A program made the translations under genes and the position numbers. 64,000 bases of DNA from Chelydra serpentina. Lineage: Eukaryota; Chordata; Testudines; Chelydridae. Below the pieces are notes generated by a model that saw nothing but the letters and a program-made list of their open reading frames with translations, was not told the origin of the DNA and searched no databases. This document shows, piece after piece, positions 47,826 to 60,114 of the stretch. The DNA lies in contig JBAIAC010000008.1 of assembly GCA_037349315.1 (NCBI GenBank), forward strand, positions 38,786,001 through 38,850,000, in the 5' to 3' direction. Within the stretch, counting starts at the first letter, position 1, and each line of letters opens with the position of its first letter.

Positions 47826-48385
47826 TCTCCTTCCTCACAATTTGCATCAGAGTTGTGCACTCTTCTATTAGTGAGTTATAATTCTGCTCTGACAATGAGT
47901 TTCTGTAAATTAGATTAGAAATAGGCTATCAATGGAGGTTCTAGTGTGGGCTTTTGTAACTGAATATCAGGAGGTAGGTTTATTTGATCATTTTGATGCT
48001 TGAAGGAGAAAAAGGGGACGGGGAGAGAAGTGCAGTGTCCTCTTTATCAGAAGCTACCCTCATACTGGAGGATGTTACTGGGTTCGGCCAGCAGCAACCT
48101 CCATCTATCTAATCAATTGCACAATGTCGTACCCCAGTGGATGGGATTCCTTGAGACATAAGCTGGTGATCAGCAGCCCTGAAGCAGGAAAATGTATAGT
48201 CCTTGTCATTTTAAACCGAGTATAACTGCAACTGGGGTTCCTTTTCTATAAAGGTCTAATCCTCTTTGTAAAACATTTACTAAACTCTGTGCCTCAATCA
48301 CATGCACTTGCAGTGGGTTCCACAGATTAAATACAGGTTGTGTTAAAACTGCCTTTCTTGCACCCATTTTAAATTTGTTGTCTAA

Positions 48386-48651
48386 GGGTACGTCTACACC
48401 AGAGCTGGAAGGTGTAATTTCCAGCTAGAGTAGCCATACCCACACTGGCACACTAAAAATAGAAGGATACCCACAGTAGTGCAAGCAGCCCTGCCTATGA
48501 ATCCATCTGAAACCCCAGGTATGTATTTGGAGCCCTTAGCCACACCTGCTGCTTGCACTGCCACAGCTACATTTCTATTTTTAGTGTGCTAGCGTGGGTA
48601 TGGCTACTCGAGCTGGAATTTACACCTTCCAGTTCCGGTGTAGACGTACCC
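48386..48651. mobile_element. Palindromic Harbinger-like MITE, 266 bp
   Basis: Ends GGGTACGTCTACACC and, inverted, GGGTACGTCTACACC, identical over 15 bp. Flanks are TAA (48383-48385) and TGA (48652-48654), a TSD with one change. Inverted arms extend inward (AGAGTAGCCATACCCACACT against GCGTGGGTATGGCTACTC). Confidence 0.85.
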
Positions 48652-48778
48652 TGAGTTTCATGCTCTGTAGCCTCGTTTTATATTGTGGCTCAGGGTATAT
48701 GGGGTGTGCCTGACTGACCTTCATTTAATTATACTATCCTATGTCTGACTCTCCTCTGGTACTTTGCCTTTCTCTACC

Positions 48779-49058
48779 TAGCCCAGGGAGAAGCATGATT
48801 CATTGGACAAGATATCAGAGAATGTGATTCAGAAGTTCTGATTTCTATTCTTGGCCCTGCTACTGACTTACTGTGTGACTTTGGACAAGTTACAACCACT
48901 CTGTGCCTCTGCTTTCCCTAGCCCAGGGAGAAGCATGATTCATTGGACAAGATATCAGAGAATGTGATTCAGAAGTTCTGATTTCTATTCTTGGCCCTAC
49001 TACTGACTTACTGTGTGACTTTGGACAAGTTACAACCACTCTGTGCCTCTGCTTTCCC
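48779..49058 (+). repeat. 140-bp tandem duplication
   Basis: Copy 1 is 48779-48918 and copy 2 48919-49058, directly adjacent. I found one difference (CCCTGCTAC against CCCTACTAC). The duplicated unit covers the head half of a MIR SINE plus its left flank. Confidence 0.95.
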
Positions 49059-49130
49059 ATCTATAAAATGGGGATAATAATGTTTACTCACATTTATAAA
49101 CATGTTGAGATCTTGGAATTTAATTAATAT
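48985..49130 (+). repeat. MIR SINE, plus orientation, with duplicated head
   Basis: CTACTGACTTACTGTGTGAC, TGGACAAGTTACAACCACTC, TGTGCCTCTGCTTTCCC and ATAAAATGGGGATAATAATG are the MIR core in order; the first part is also present in the upstream duplicate. Confidence 0.8.
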
Positions 49131-49328
49131 TTTTTTCCAGGATGTTTTCAACTAACAACTTAATTTTATCTTTGAAGACTCTCTTTATATATGCTTTCCT
49201 GACACCACAATGAGGATAACAAGGTCAGTCCTATGTTGGTTACTGCCATTAGTGGATCATCCATATTTACCTAGTAAATTTAATCCTGTGTATTACTCAA
49301 GAAAACTAAGTCAAGCCAGTCAGTGGTA

Positions 49329-49441
49329 GGATGACCAGACAGCAAATGTGAAAAATCGGGACAGGGGGTAATAGGCGCCTATATAAGAAAAAGACCCAAA
49401 AATCGGGACTGTCCCTATAAAATTGGGACATCTGGTCACCC
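49329..49441. mobile_element. mariner/Tc1-type palindromic MITE, 113 bp
   Basis: Starts GGATGACCAGACAGCAAATG and ends ACATCTGGTCACCC, between TA dinucleotides (49327-49328 and 49442-49443). It is the reverse-complement relative of the element at 62104-62223. Confidence 0.8.
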
Positions 49442-49443
49442 TA

Positions 49444-51585
49444 GCAGTGGAGAGAGCTGTCCTCTCCTCTATTACCTGCATCCCCTCTGGAGGCACATTA
49501 GTTGATCGATATGCATGGGATACTGCAGATTCTTACTAAAATTGGAAACAGAATCATAATAAGAGAGGTTCAACATAACACAGGAACTGTTCCTTCAATT
49601 AATAAACAGGAATTAATAAACATACACACGAAATACAGGCTTCTCAGGTATCCATCTCTCAACTGGGCTAGAGATCAGGGTAAGTTACCTCACATACTAT
49701 TATTCCACCAGTATTTAAAGAAACATGCATCTCTCCTTGCCTAAACCTTCTGTTACACTAACTTGCATTTTCACGAGCCTCCAAATTCTCTGAACCATGC
49801 TCCATACCCGCTTACATTGAACCTTCAGAGATCCTGCACACTTCTCTGCTTATCATTTTGAATATTATACGAATCAGCCACCTTAGGCCCACACAATTAA
49901 ACTTAATTAGTTGAATCCTTTATTTCTGAACCTCTGTCTCCAGAGAGATTTTATTTTGGAATTTAAAGCTACAGTAGCTAAAAGTGCCATTTCCCTCACA
50001 TAGCCATGGCAGTCAAACAAACAGTAGTCTGGGAATCTTGCAAGAACTCATCCTTAAATTTCACTAGGGTTTTACCTCCTAACAAATCAGTCTCTGAATT
50101 CGAGGACAGATTGGTGTATTTTCAAACTACAGTCCAATTTTTTAAGACAATGGCCATCAATTTTTACTTCACTTGGTGTTAAAGTTTAGTTGTTAAAATT
50201 CTCTTGATGCTCACTCATATCCTTTCCCTCCTATTTCTTAGCTCGCCACAGTTTTTTAAGTTCACGGTGGGTTTGACTGGAGCAGCAGCTGTATAACATG
50301 TCTAATGGGAAATCAAGCCAGCTGCCCAGGATTTTTTTCCTTGAAGCCAGCCATGGATCTCACTGCCTTAGGGAGCGTTCTAGGACTGTGCTATCTTAAG
50401 GAAATGTAGTTTCCAGTTAGTGGGCTGGTCATAATTTCTGGCAACCCCCATACCTAATGCTAAGGTGTTGAAATGTTGAGTTACCAGCCAGTGGATTTCT
50501 TGGTCCAGAAATGGACTATAGGTGGAAGGAGATGGATGACTGCATGGAGATAGGTTCCTGGTATTTCTCCAAGTTTACTGCCATACACTGTGGATACACT
50601 CTCAGAAGATGGGCTCTTTTTGTGTTACATCACAAATGACATCATAATGCAAAGTGTCACTACATCTGAACATGTCATCCCTCTCTAGTCTGCTTCTGCT
50701 CACTATGTTTTTACCGGTGTCCTTACTGCTCCTTCATCACTTTCTCCCTGCATGCCTGCTAACATCCAGCCCCCTGCTCTGGAATAGTTTCCAGTTTCCT
50801 GTCTGCCAAGTACACTCTCTTTCCTTCCAGTCCTGCTTTAACGCCCATTCCCCTGTCCCCACCCACCCCCAAGAGTATTTCCTGCCTTAGTCTCTTCATC
50901 AACAACTAAAGTGTTGTCCCCACTGTTATCGCATTTAAGCGATTTTGGACAGTTACAGTTTCCTATTCTACATTTGTAACACGTCATGCATCATTAAAGC
51001 ACTATATAAATTATTTGTTCTAATAATCATGTTGTGATGTTTGGGTCTGCAAAACCCTGAGGTGCTATTTGGATGGAGTTTGGGGACCTTAAACAGGGCT
51101 GAATGGGTTTATATATTTTCAGAATCATTTGTCCAGTCATAAATCATTCCGCTTCGCTGCCCCCACCATAATAGTAGCTCTTCTAGACTCACCAGATCAT
51201 TCCTTCCACTATTGAACTCATTCAGCTCACCGCTTGCACATGGAACCTGGCGGTGCTGCCATTTTGAACCCATGTGAACATGTTTGGTATATTTGCAGCA
51301 CATTAAAACATCAGCTCTAGCCTGTGCATCACACTGTCAACGCTCTATGGAGTCACCCACAATATTCAAATTTCCTGAATGTTTTACATATTTGTTTCTA
51401 ATTCCATTTTAAAAACTCAGCTGTGATTACAAGGTACACCGGGAGAATCCTTCCCTCCTATGACTCAGTCAGGTTTTTGCTTCAATTAAGCTAATTGACA
51501 GTAAGTTAAAACTCCCATCTTAATTATAACTGCAAACATATAAACTGGAAACTGGAAACTACAATCCTTTGATGATCTTCCATAA
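49444..51585. other. Unannotated sequence, possible old LINE tail
   Basis: No gene supported. The block 50660-51020 has a CTCTGGAATAGTTTCCAGTT core and an ATTAAAGCACTATATAAATT end, suggestive of an ancient L3/CR1 3' region, but this is weak. Confidence 0.4.
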
Positions 51586-52590
51586 AACACCAGACTAGCC
51601 ACTATGGATGTAGCAGCTCTCTACACCAACATTTCACACAAAGATGGACTACAAGCCGTCAGGAACAGTATCCCCGATAATGTCACGGCAAACCTGGTGG
51701 CTGAACTTTCTGACTTTGTCCTCACCCACAACTATTTCACATTTGGGGACAATTTATACCTTCAAGTCAGTGGGACTGCTATGGGTACCCGCATGGCCCC
51801 ACAGTATGCCAACATTTTTATGATGGACTTAAAACAACACTTCCTCAGCTCTTGTCCCCTAAGGCCCCAGCTCTACTTGCACTACATTGATGACATCTTC
51901 ATCATCTGGACCCATGGGAAGGAGGCCCTTGAGGAATTCCACCAGGATTTCAACAATTTCCACCCCACCATCAATCTCAGCCTTGACCAGTTCACACAAG
52001 AGATCCACTTCCTAGATACTACAGTGCTAATAAACGATGGTCACATAAACACCACCCTATACTGGAAACCTACTGACCGCTATACTTACCTACATGCCTC
52101 CAGCTTTCATCCAGACCACATCACATGATCCATTGTCTACAGCCAAGCTCTAAGATACAACCGCATTTGCTCCAATCCCTCAGACAGAGACAAACACCTA
52201 CAGGGTCTCTATCAAGCATTCTTAAAACTACAGTATCCACCTGGGGAAGTGAAGAAACAGATTGACAAAGCCAGAAGGGTATCCAGAAGTCACCTACTAC
52301 AAGACAGGCCCAAAAAAGAAAGTAACAGAACACCACTAGCCGTCACCTACAGCCCCCAACTAAGACCTCTCCAGCACATCATCAAGGATCTACAACCTAT
52401 CCTGAAGGACGATCCCTCCCTCTCACAGGTCTTGGGAGACAGGCCAGTCCTCGCTTACAGACAGCCCCCCAACCTGAAGCAAATACTCACCAGCAACCAC
52501 ACACCAAAAACACTAACCCAGGAACCAAACCCTGCAACAAACCCCGGTGCCAACTATGTCCGCATATCTATTCAAGGGACACCATCATAG
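51586..52590 (+). pseudogene. Penelope-like element reverse transcriptase remnant
   Basis: Penelope-like elements encode a telomerase-related reverse transcriptase fused to a GIY-YIG endonuclease. The open frame from 51604 carries RT motif A (MDVAALYTNI), motif B (QVSGTAMGTRMAPQYAN) and the catalytic YIDD at 51883-51894. The element is 5' truncated: coding resemblance stops just above 51586 and a TAA lies at 51583-51585. A TGA at 52126-52128 interrupts the frame, consistent with a CGA-to-TGA change; the same frame then reopens to 52590. Around 52480-52535 the family-like sequence moves to another frame, where a cysteine-containing linker (CNKPRCQLCPH) is visible. Non-functional. Confidence 0.85.
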
Positions 52591-52630
52591 GACCTAACCA
52601 CATCAGCCACCCATCAGGGGCTCGTTCACC

Positions 52631-52956
52631 TGCACATCTACCAATGTGGTATATGCCATCATGTGCCAGCAATGCCCCTCTGCCATGTACAGTGGCCAAA
52701 CCGGACAGTCTCTACACAAAAGACTAAATGGACACAAATCTGACATCAGGAATTATAACATTCAAAAACCAGTAGGAGAACACTTCAGTCTCCCTGGTCA
52801 CTCAATAACAGACTTAAAAGTGGCAGTTCTTCAACAAAAAACTTCAAAAACAGACTCCAACGGGAAACTGCAGAACTGGAATAATTTGCAAACTGGACAC
52901 CATCAAATTAGGCCTGAAGAGAGACTGGGAATGGATGGGTCACTACAAAAATTAAT
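52631..52956 (+). pseudogene. Penelope-like GIY-YIG endonuclease remnant
   Basis: In a frame different from the RT, CTSTNVVYAIMCQQCP leads into MYSGQTGQSLHKRLNGHKSD, the GIY-YIG endonuclease core of Penelope-like proteins, where the enzyme nicks target DNA. The conserved R and H of the core are present. A further shift near 52850 is needed to reach the usual C-terminal KLDTIKLGL segment and its TAA at 52954-52956. The shift between RT and endonuclease near 52600-52630 and this second one show decay. Confidence 0.8.
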
Positions 52957-53380
52957 CAATTTGTTAGTCTCTAAGGTGCCACAAGTACTCCTTGTTGTTT
53001 TTACAAAAACTAATTTCCCCTTGCTAAATACTCACACCTTCTTGTCAACTGTTTCAAATGGGCCACCTTGTTTACATTGGCCTCATTAACACTACAAAAG
53101 TGATTTCCACTCCTTCTTGTCAAATGTTGAGAATTGCCTACTTCCAACTTAAATTGAATTGGCTCATTAGCACTGACCCCCCACTTGGCAAGGCAACTTC
53201 CATCTTTTCATACACTGTGTATTTATACCTTTCTACTGTATGTTCCACTCCATGCATCTGATGAAGTGGGTTTTAGCCCACGAAAGCTTATGCCCAAAGA
53301 AATGTTAGTCTCTAAAGTGCCACAAGGTCTCCTCGTTGTTTTTGCTGATACAGACTAACACAGCTACCACTCTGAAACCT

Positions 53381-53989
53381 GTAAACGTTTTGTAAGAAGA
53401 AAATACCAAAATATTAAATCTATCTCTGGATAATAGTCTTTAAGACTTTTTAAAAGGTAGGAGTCTAAAGTGGAGAAGGAAATCCAGTTCTTTTGAGTCA
53501 GATACTGTATTTTTTATTAGCCCCTCCCCTCCAATGGAATAGCTTACTTGGGCAAGAAGGCTTACCTTTGGATACCTTCTAACAGTCTGTGACACACCCA
53601 TCTGTGACCCATCTTCTGCAGCTTCTTCCCAAATCTGCAATGGCCTATTACTACCACTCACCTACCACAGGGACCTGATTTTAATAAGGCCTTCACATTC
53701 TTGGTAGCTGTTTATCTTGAACAGGAACCTTGAATCCCTTCATACCCTCTCCCAGAAGCTATGTGTGTCCTGAATAGCTGCAGATCCCCCCCTCTTTTTT
53801 GCACCATCTCTGTCCCCACCTACTTCTCCTGCAAAGTCAGAAGCACTGAGGCCAAGCTACTGAATTTTTAAATCAGAGTCTCTGGGGTTATACACAACAG
53901 CACTGCATGCTCAGCAGCCTACAGGATTGTAATTAAGATGCAGTTTGGAACCTAGCAGGGAGGATGCTGGAGATGCTGAGTCACACAAC
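53381..53989. other. Unannotated sequence
   Basis: Nothing supported. Confidence 0.5.
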
Positions 53990-54785
53990 AAGATCAATGA
54001 AAGGTTAGAAAAAGTTAACAAGGGAAGTAGGTTAAAACAGTGGGTGTCCCACAGTTCTGGACTAAGACTAATGTTTGTTCATCCCCTCCTCCAGGTTATT
54101 AATAGAGAGGTGGTAAAGCTTATGGAGGACACAGAATTATTTCCGTTAAATCAAGTCTAACTAGTCAAATGTAATGAGGATTATGAGAAATTTCAGAAGG
54201 ATCTAACAAAGCTAGGAAACTGGAAGACACAAGGACAGATTAAATTAACTGAAGACAAGTGCAAAATAATGCACACTGGAATGATTTGAATTAATCAAAT
54301 ACACGGATGGGTTCTAACTTAACTATAAGCACTCTGGAAAAATGATAGAAATTAATTCACTGTGTAGAGGCAGTAAGAGTGTATGTGTATATATATGCTA
54401 GGCTGTATTAATAAAGGACTAGAGTATAATACTAAAATAATTATAATGCTATTATAAAAATGTGTGGTATGTCCCTGCCTTGAATACTGAGTTGAGATTT
54501 GTTCATCTTGTCTCTTAAAGGTGACACCAATATCAGAAAATATCCATTGAAGGGCAATGAAAATAACTAAAAGGCAAGAAGAGACTTGTACAGGAGAAGA
54601 TTTTTTTAAAGATTACATTATTTAGGTAAGAGAAGAGACAAAGGGTAACATAACCATTATGTGAAATAGTGCATAGTACAGAGGCCAGGCAATTGCTACT
54701 ATTTATCCCCTCTTTAAACACAAAAACAAAGGGGCCACCTAAATGAACTAAAAAATAACATATTTAAAACTGTTTAGAAGAAATA
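53990..54785 (+). mobile_element. Old diverged CR1 LINE fragment
   Basis: A plus-strand piece near 54187-54283 translates to FQKDLTKLGNWKTQGQIKL followed by TEDKCKIMHTG, matching the late RT region of CR1 ORF2. The downstream order (TTGAATACTGAGTTGAGATT, ATCCATTGAAGGGCAATGA, GAAGAGACTTGTACAGGAGA) also follows CR1. Full of stops and indels. Confidence 0.6.
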
Positions 54786-57245
54786 TTGTGTTTTAGAAAT
54801 GCTGAGAAAGCACAGCTTCAACTGAGGGCCCAGGCCAATGTGAGCTAGAGGTGCTCATCCCCTTTGAAAAATAAGGTGCTAAGAGCTGGGCACAAGAATT
54901 GAAGGCACCCAATATTACAGCTTGCTTTTGAAAATGTGGTCCTTGGTCGTCGTCCCCCCCGTCCCCCTCCCGCCGCCGCCATTTAAGGCAAAGTTCCTCT
55001 CACTCCTAATCTCTTCCTATTTAAATGACTCTACATCCTCTTATTTTTATCTGAGTGATCTTTGGCAGTGAGAATTTATGCAAAGCATTTTTATCAATCC
55101 CTTTGTGAGTTTGAAAGATTCTATTTTTCTCTGATAATTGGTTCAGGTCCCTTTAGCTATCAAGAGCCTTTTATAAATCTGGTCTCATTCTGGTTGCTCT
55201 ATGAAGCATCCCCTCAAGGGCAATTATCTACCTTCTAAGATATAGCACCTAGTGATGAGCACACATAGGAAGATGTAAATATTGCTTGTCAGAATAATGT
55301 CAGCTCTTGATTTATGAGTTGTTCCACCTATGCCACAACTCAACAATTTTGATTGCTTCCTGTAGTACAGTGCACTCTGCGGTCATGGGAAGAAAATAGA
55401 AATAGTAACATTCAAAACTTTTTCCTGGGACTTATATTGTGGTACATTGAGTAAACATATTATGGGTTTTCTGCTTGGCATGTTTCTGCAGAGTCTAACT
55501 AACTGAGCGTTGCATTCATTCTTTGCTTAAAATATTCAGCTATTGTCTGCTACATTTGGAGGTTATCCTGTGTGGCGTAAAAATAACTTTAAATTGGAAA
55601 TAATAGTGTTACCCACTTACCAAGTAATGCAAAGTAACCCTCATTTATGGGATGGTACCTAACATGGAAAATATGCTTGTTTCACTTGCAAAGAAGACAC
55701 TTGAAAGTTAGTAATTTTGTGTTCAGAGCAGGGTTTGAATAGTGTGCAGTAAAAAAAGCATAGGATCACATGCTAAACAATGAGGAGAAAAACTATTGAA
55801 TAGCTGCTCACTAATGAGCACCATTTATCCTGTGCACTGAATGAGGCAGGTGTCCTGTAGAAAAAATAGTATATGATTATACAAATTAAAGACTGTATCA
55901 TAATGCATGTGCACAAGAGGCCAGCAGTATTTTGCCTATAAAGTTGCACAAGTAACTTTAATTCTGGCATTTCCTAAGTTTTAAGTGCTTGACTTTGCAA
56001 CCTTAATATTCTTTTAACATAGTTTTTGTGGATAATTTCCTAGTTTTTTAAAAAAAGCAAGCTGGAAAAAAAATTCAGGAATCATGGATTCCATTCCAAG
56101 CTCTGGAGGGGAATGTATGTGTCCATTGGTTACAGATCCCTCTGCCCGGCCACTCCAACTTGTCCTCGTACCAGACCTGTCTCTTTTCCACCCCAAGTCC
56201 TCATCCCAGTCCTATTATCCTCACCTAGCCAGTCCTAGTCTCCAATCCTCAGGCTTTTCCTCCCAGTATCAGTCCTCTTGCTCAGGCAGTCCAAGTTCTT
56301 CCCTCACATTCCAGCACCTCATCAAATCTGTCTTCCCCCCCACCTCCTTCCCCCCCTCCCCACTAGTTTCCAGTCCCAGTCTCCCAATTCTACCAGCCCT
56401 GCCTATAATCCACTAAAACAGTGGTGAGCAGTTTATAATCTTGTGTGTATAATGCACAACACTGCACAGTTTAGAACAGAAAATACAAATATTATAATTC
56501 ATGTTAGAGGATGGGTTTAGGTAGGCAAGATATAATGTATTAATTCCTATTCCTATGAAAAGTGTACTGGGATCTTTAATTATCAAAAGTTTGAAGACCC
56601 TCAGTTTTAAGACTCATTTGAAAGGTGCCATCTCCAGCAGCAGAGATTCAGCTAACATCCTGGTGGGGGTTTATTCAACAGGGACCCAGAAGGAAGTGTG
56701 ATACCTGTTGAATCTTGAAGCACATGGGTTTTCCTTGGAGTTCTCCCAACCATGTAACAGTACCAACTATTCCTAATTTATGCTGTCAGCTGAGATCACA
56801 GTCCAGTGCAGAATGGTTATTATACAAGCAACTAAATCAACTTGCAGTATTTAAACCTTTATGGGGCAAGATAAAATGACTGAGCATCTTCTTCAAAGCA
56901 CAGGCATTGCTTGTGAGACTATCAGTTTGCACTCTATAAATTTACAGGTAAAATCTTTTTTGGGTGTGTGGATTTCAATTAATTTGTTTAATCAATAAAT
57001 TAGACTTCCTTTTTTCTATCATAGAAAGTAGTAAAGATTCAAATGCCATTTTGAATTTCCAATACTTTACCTCAAAAACTCTCTCAGGGAGTAGCATGGT
57101 TTTTTTTTAAATGCATTTTGTTATTAAAAAGAAAAGAAAAAAGACAAGATAAAACCACATTTTGCTTGTGATATAAACTAGCCAACCTATGATTTTTTGC
57201 TTCTTTGGCCACCATTGCCAGTTCCACTGCATAGCTGAATTCATG
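54786..57245. other. Unannotated sequence with a pyrimidine-rich block
   Basis: No gene supported. At 56150-56400 the plus strand is strongly C/T-rich with loosely repeated CCAGTCCTAGTCTCC-like words and C-runs; the 110-codon frame there is low-complexity. Confidence 0.45.
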
Positions 57246-57253
57246 GCCTAGAG

Positions 57254-57585
57254 CAGGGATTGGCAACCTTTGGCACATGGCCCGTCAGGGAAATCTGCTG
57301 GCAGGCTGGGGCAGTTTGTTTACCTGCAGCGTCCATAGGTTCAGCCGATCGCAGCTCCCACTGGCCGCAGTTCGCCGTTCCAGGCCAATGGGGCTGCGGG
57401 AAGCAGTGTCCAGCACATCCCTCGGCCCATGCCTCTTCCTGCAGCCCACTTTGGTCTGGAACGGTGAACTGCGGCCAGTGGAAGCTGCGATCGGCTGAAC
57501 CTATGGACGCTGCAGGTGAACAAACCATCCTGGCCCACCAGCGGATTTCCCTGATGGGCCATGTGCCAGAGGGTGCCGATTTCTG
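57254..57585. mobile_element. 332-bp palindromic hAT MITE (copy A)
   Basis: Starts CAGGGATTGGCAACCTTTGG and ends GTGCCGATTTCTG, with a perfect 8-bp TSD GCCTAGAG (57246-57253 and 57586-57593). Long inverted arms (GCGTCCATAGGTTCAGCCGA against TCGGCTGAACCTATGGACGC) make it fold-back. Frames of 73-115 codons on both strands arise from this symmetry. Confidence 0.9.
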
Positions 57586-57593
57586 GCCTAGAG

Positions 57594-59513
57594 CCTTCTC
57601 AGTATAAAGGACAAGGTCATAAATAGAAGGTACTATTTTCTGGAATAATAACCAACTGCTTCACATGTATTTTGTTCTATTCCATGGGGGTCTCAGTCTC
57701 CTGACTTCCAAACCAACTCTTTAACTGTTCCTCCTCCATATGAAATAATAGCCAGCTCTATATTGCATGTTGACAGTTTTTACTCTAATGTATATCAAAC
57801 ATTTTCCCTTAAAATTAGAATTCATGTACTGTATTTTCTCCTTTATATTTATGATGATGGTAATGATCTTTCATGTGCTCAGATGACAAACACTGATGTA
57901 AAATAAGCCTGATCCTTTACAGAATTATTTTTTTTCTAATTTTTGGAACTTCAATTTCAGAATTTCTGATTTTATTCTGTAGTTTCTTGGATTGTTTTAA
58001 TAATCATTATGTCAAAATAATTAAGGTGAATTGAGTTTCTATGTCTCTGGATTGTGCTTTAAAGATAATGTAGATGTTTTTCATATCTATTTTATTTGAA
58101 TCCTGAGGTGTTTTGAGGTCTTTATCTCAAAAGATCCCAATTTTTGTTTATACTTGGCTTACAGGTGGTGTCTTGTTTCAATAATAGGTATTAAAAGATG
58201 TCAACAGTTTAAAAATGATAAACCAGTAAAATAAAATCCAAACAATAAATCACACTGCTTTCAGAATGTCTAAGTGACAATACTCCACCACAGGCACTGA
58301 ATTCAGGCTTGATCCTTTGGGAGCCACGGGTGCTCAGACTTTGCAGGAGGCAGTCAGTCTCTCAGCATTTGACCCTTCCTCTAAACAAATATAAATATTG
58401 GCATTTCATCCAGAGAACCACTATGATCACAAAGAGATGAGGATCTCAGTTAGAATCTCTACAAAGATTTCCAACTTTGAACTCGCCGTGATGTCTCATT
58501 TTTCATTCCTGCCCCTATACTACTCTCAATACACTAGTGTACCTCATTTAAAATGAAATGCATTGAGCGCAGTGATGCTGGAACTGGAAACATCTTGGAA
58601 TCCTGCTATAATTTCAATTCTCTATGTACACCGCTTATAACTAAGCCACATTCATTTTTTATATAATCTTTACCTTCGGTAAAATTCCTCCCCTTGGTGA
58701 TGGAAATAGCACAGCATTGTAAAGAATGTCTGATCAATATCTCAAAGCAATACCTCAAAGATCTCATCCAAGTGAAGAAAAAAGTCTCATACTAAAGAGT
58801 CCTAATAAAAGCCTTTTAATGTCTGAAAAGTCAGGAGCAAAATCCTGACAAAAGCACTTTTGGTGGAGACACTGAAATTCAAAGCAGGTAGTTTTCAACA
58901 TCTGTTGCTAACTTTTCTTTGTGTGTAGCAGGGGGTGGGCCATGTGAGTATTTAAATTACCATTATATTTCTTTCCTAGAAGACACTCACTTTCTCTGGA
59001 CACCTTCCAATTCCTTTTGACCTACAGCGGTCACCATTATAGAACACTTCTAGCAGGCTTTTATGTTTTGTGATACATTGGTATGGAACTAGCTAAAAAA
59101 GAGTTGATTGGGTACTGCAAAGAGGCACTCACAAGGACTCTTAAAAACAGCATTCAACTGTGCTTTGCAAACATTTGCATGACCACAATTTTGTTCATAC
59201 CGAATTGTTCGTACAAAGGAAAAGTATCCACGAGATGCATACAAATACATATTTGTTTGTGTATTCAGACCAGCAGTATTCTCTCAGCAATCTTGAAAGG
59301 CTTTAATGGATTGGGAATTGAGTAGGCGAGGAGGAAGTTTTTGGTGAAGGATCAGGAAGAACAATTAACAAAACAAGCTGCAGTGAGGAGGGGGATCAGG
59401 TGGTGCAGGTGGATGTGAGTAAGAGCAGCCCCAGGAATCAGTCGATGCTGAGCCTGGCCATATGACAGTGGATATAACTTTTGTAACTGAGGCCAAGAAA
59501 TAAGAAAATAGGT
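57594..59513. other. Unannotated sequence
   Basis: Nothing supported; AT-rich. Confidence 0.5.
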
Positions 59514-59613
59514 TGAGATTTTCAAAGGTGACTAGTGGATATAGTAACATAGCTCCTATTGACATTAATGGAGGTTGGGTGGCTAAATCCCCTAGTCAGT
59601 TTTGAAAATCTCA
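59514..59613. repeat. 100-bp palindromic-ended repeat
   Basis: TGAGATTTTCAAAGGTGACT at the left and, inverted, TGAGATTTTCAAAACTGACT at the right, with further complementary bases inside. Probably an old MITE; no TSD is evident. Confidence 0.55.
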
Positions 59614-59637
59614 CGCTGTACATCACAGACTATTCCA

Positions 59638-60114
59638 ATGTGCAGTCATCACCAAGAGCAGCTGCAGGGCATAATTGCAGGGCCCATGAAGTGCCTTAGC
59701 TTCTTGCTGTATGCATGGAGTTCAGCAGGAGAAATCATCATTCAAGAATACCTACCTTCTGGTACCACTTGGATAGGTAGCATCCTAGGCCTATGCTGTA
59801 CTGTGTTCATATGGGCCCTCCGCAATGGTACAGAGATCTGCTCATTACATGGAGTGGGGTGGGAAGCAGCAGCACCACCACCAGAGGATGAGGGGGAAAC
59901 AATAGCAATAGAGAGGTCTTATGGAAGCGGACCTGCTTGTTGCTTTGGATGCCTATATCTCCCAGGTGTCAGCATTAACTTAGCTCAGGTTGCCTGCTTG
60001 GACACAAGGGAGCAGGACCTCAGGAGCAGAGAGAGGGCACTCATTGAAGGCAAATTGCTATGGGCAATGCACAAGCAGATGCTAAAAAGGGCTAGAATCT
60101 GCTGCAGCATCTGA
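59638..60114 (+). CDS. Unrecognised 158-codon open reading frame
   Basis: An uninterrupted frame from ATG 59638 to a TGA at 60112-60114; it remains open upstream to 59602 without another ATG. It is not proline-, serine- or glycine-dominated, and has no signal peptide or obvious fold. Visible features are a hydrophobic middle stretch (IGSILGLCCTVFIWAL), an acidic patch (PPEDEGETIA) and a charged, helix-like C-terminus (TREQDLRSRERALIEGKLLW). It may be a fragment of an unrecognised transposon protein, a degraded host sequence or chance. No neighbouring gene supports a role. Confidence 0.2.
   Translation: MCSHHQEQLQGIIAGPMKCLSFLLYAWSSAGEIIIQEYLPSGTTWIGSILGLCCTVFIWALRNGTEICSLHGVGWEAAAPPPEDEGETIAIERSYGSGPACCFGCLYLPGVSINLAQVACLDTREQDLRSRERALIEGKLLWAMHKQMLKRARICCSI

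Larger units (their letters stand above)
51586..53380 (+). mobile_element. Penelope-like retrotransposon, 5'-truncated
   Basis: The coding remnants are followed by a 3' region ending in CTGATGAAGTGGGTTTTAGC, CCACGAAAGCTTATGCCC, GTTAGTCTCTAAAGTGCCAC and CAGCTACCACTCTGAAACC, a tail I recognise as extremely common in turtle genomes. A second copy of the tail motif (TTGTTAGTCTCTAAGGTGCC) lies at 52963-52982, just after the endonuclease stop. No TSD was determined because the 5' break is imprecise. Confidence 0.85.

Noticed and set aside
57241..57607. Mirror-image frames on both strands containing FSRSQLPLA
   Set aside because: Caused by the long inverted arms of the 332-bp hAT MITE.
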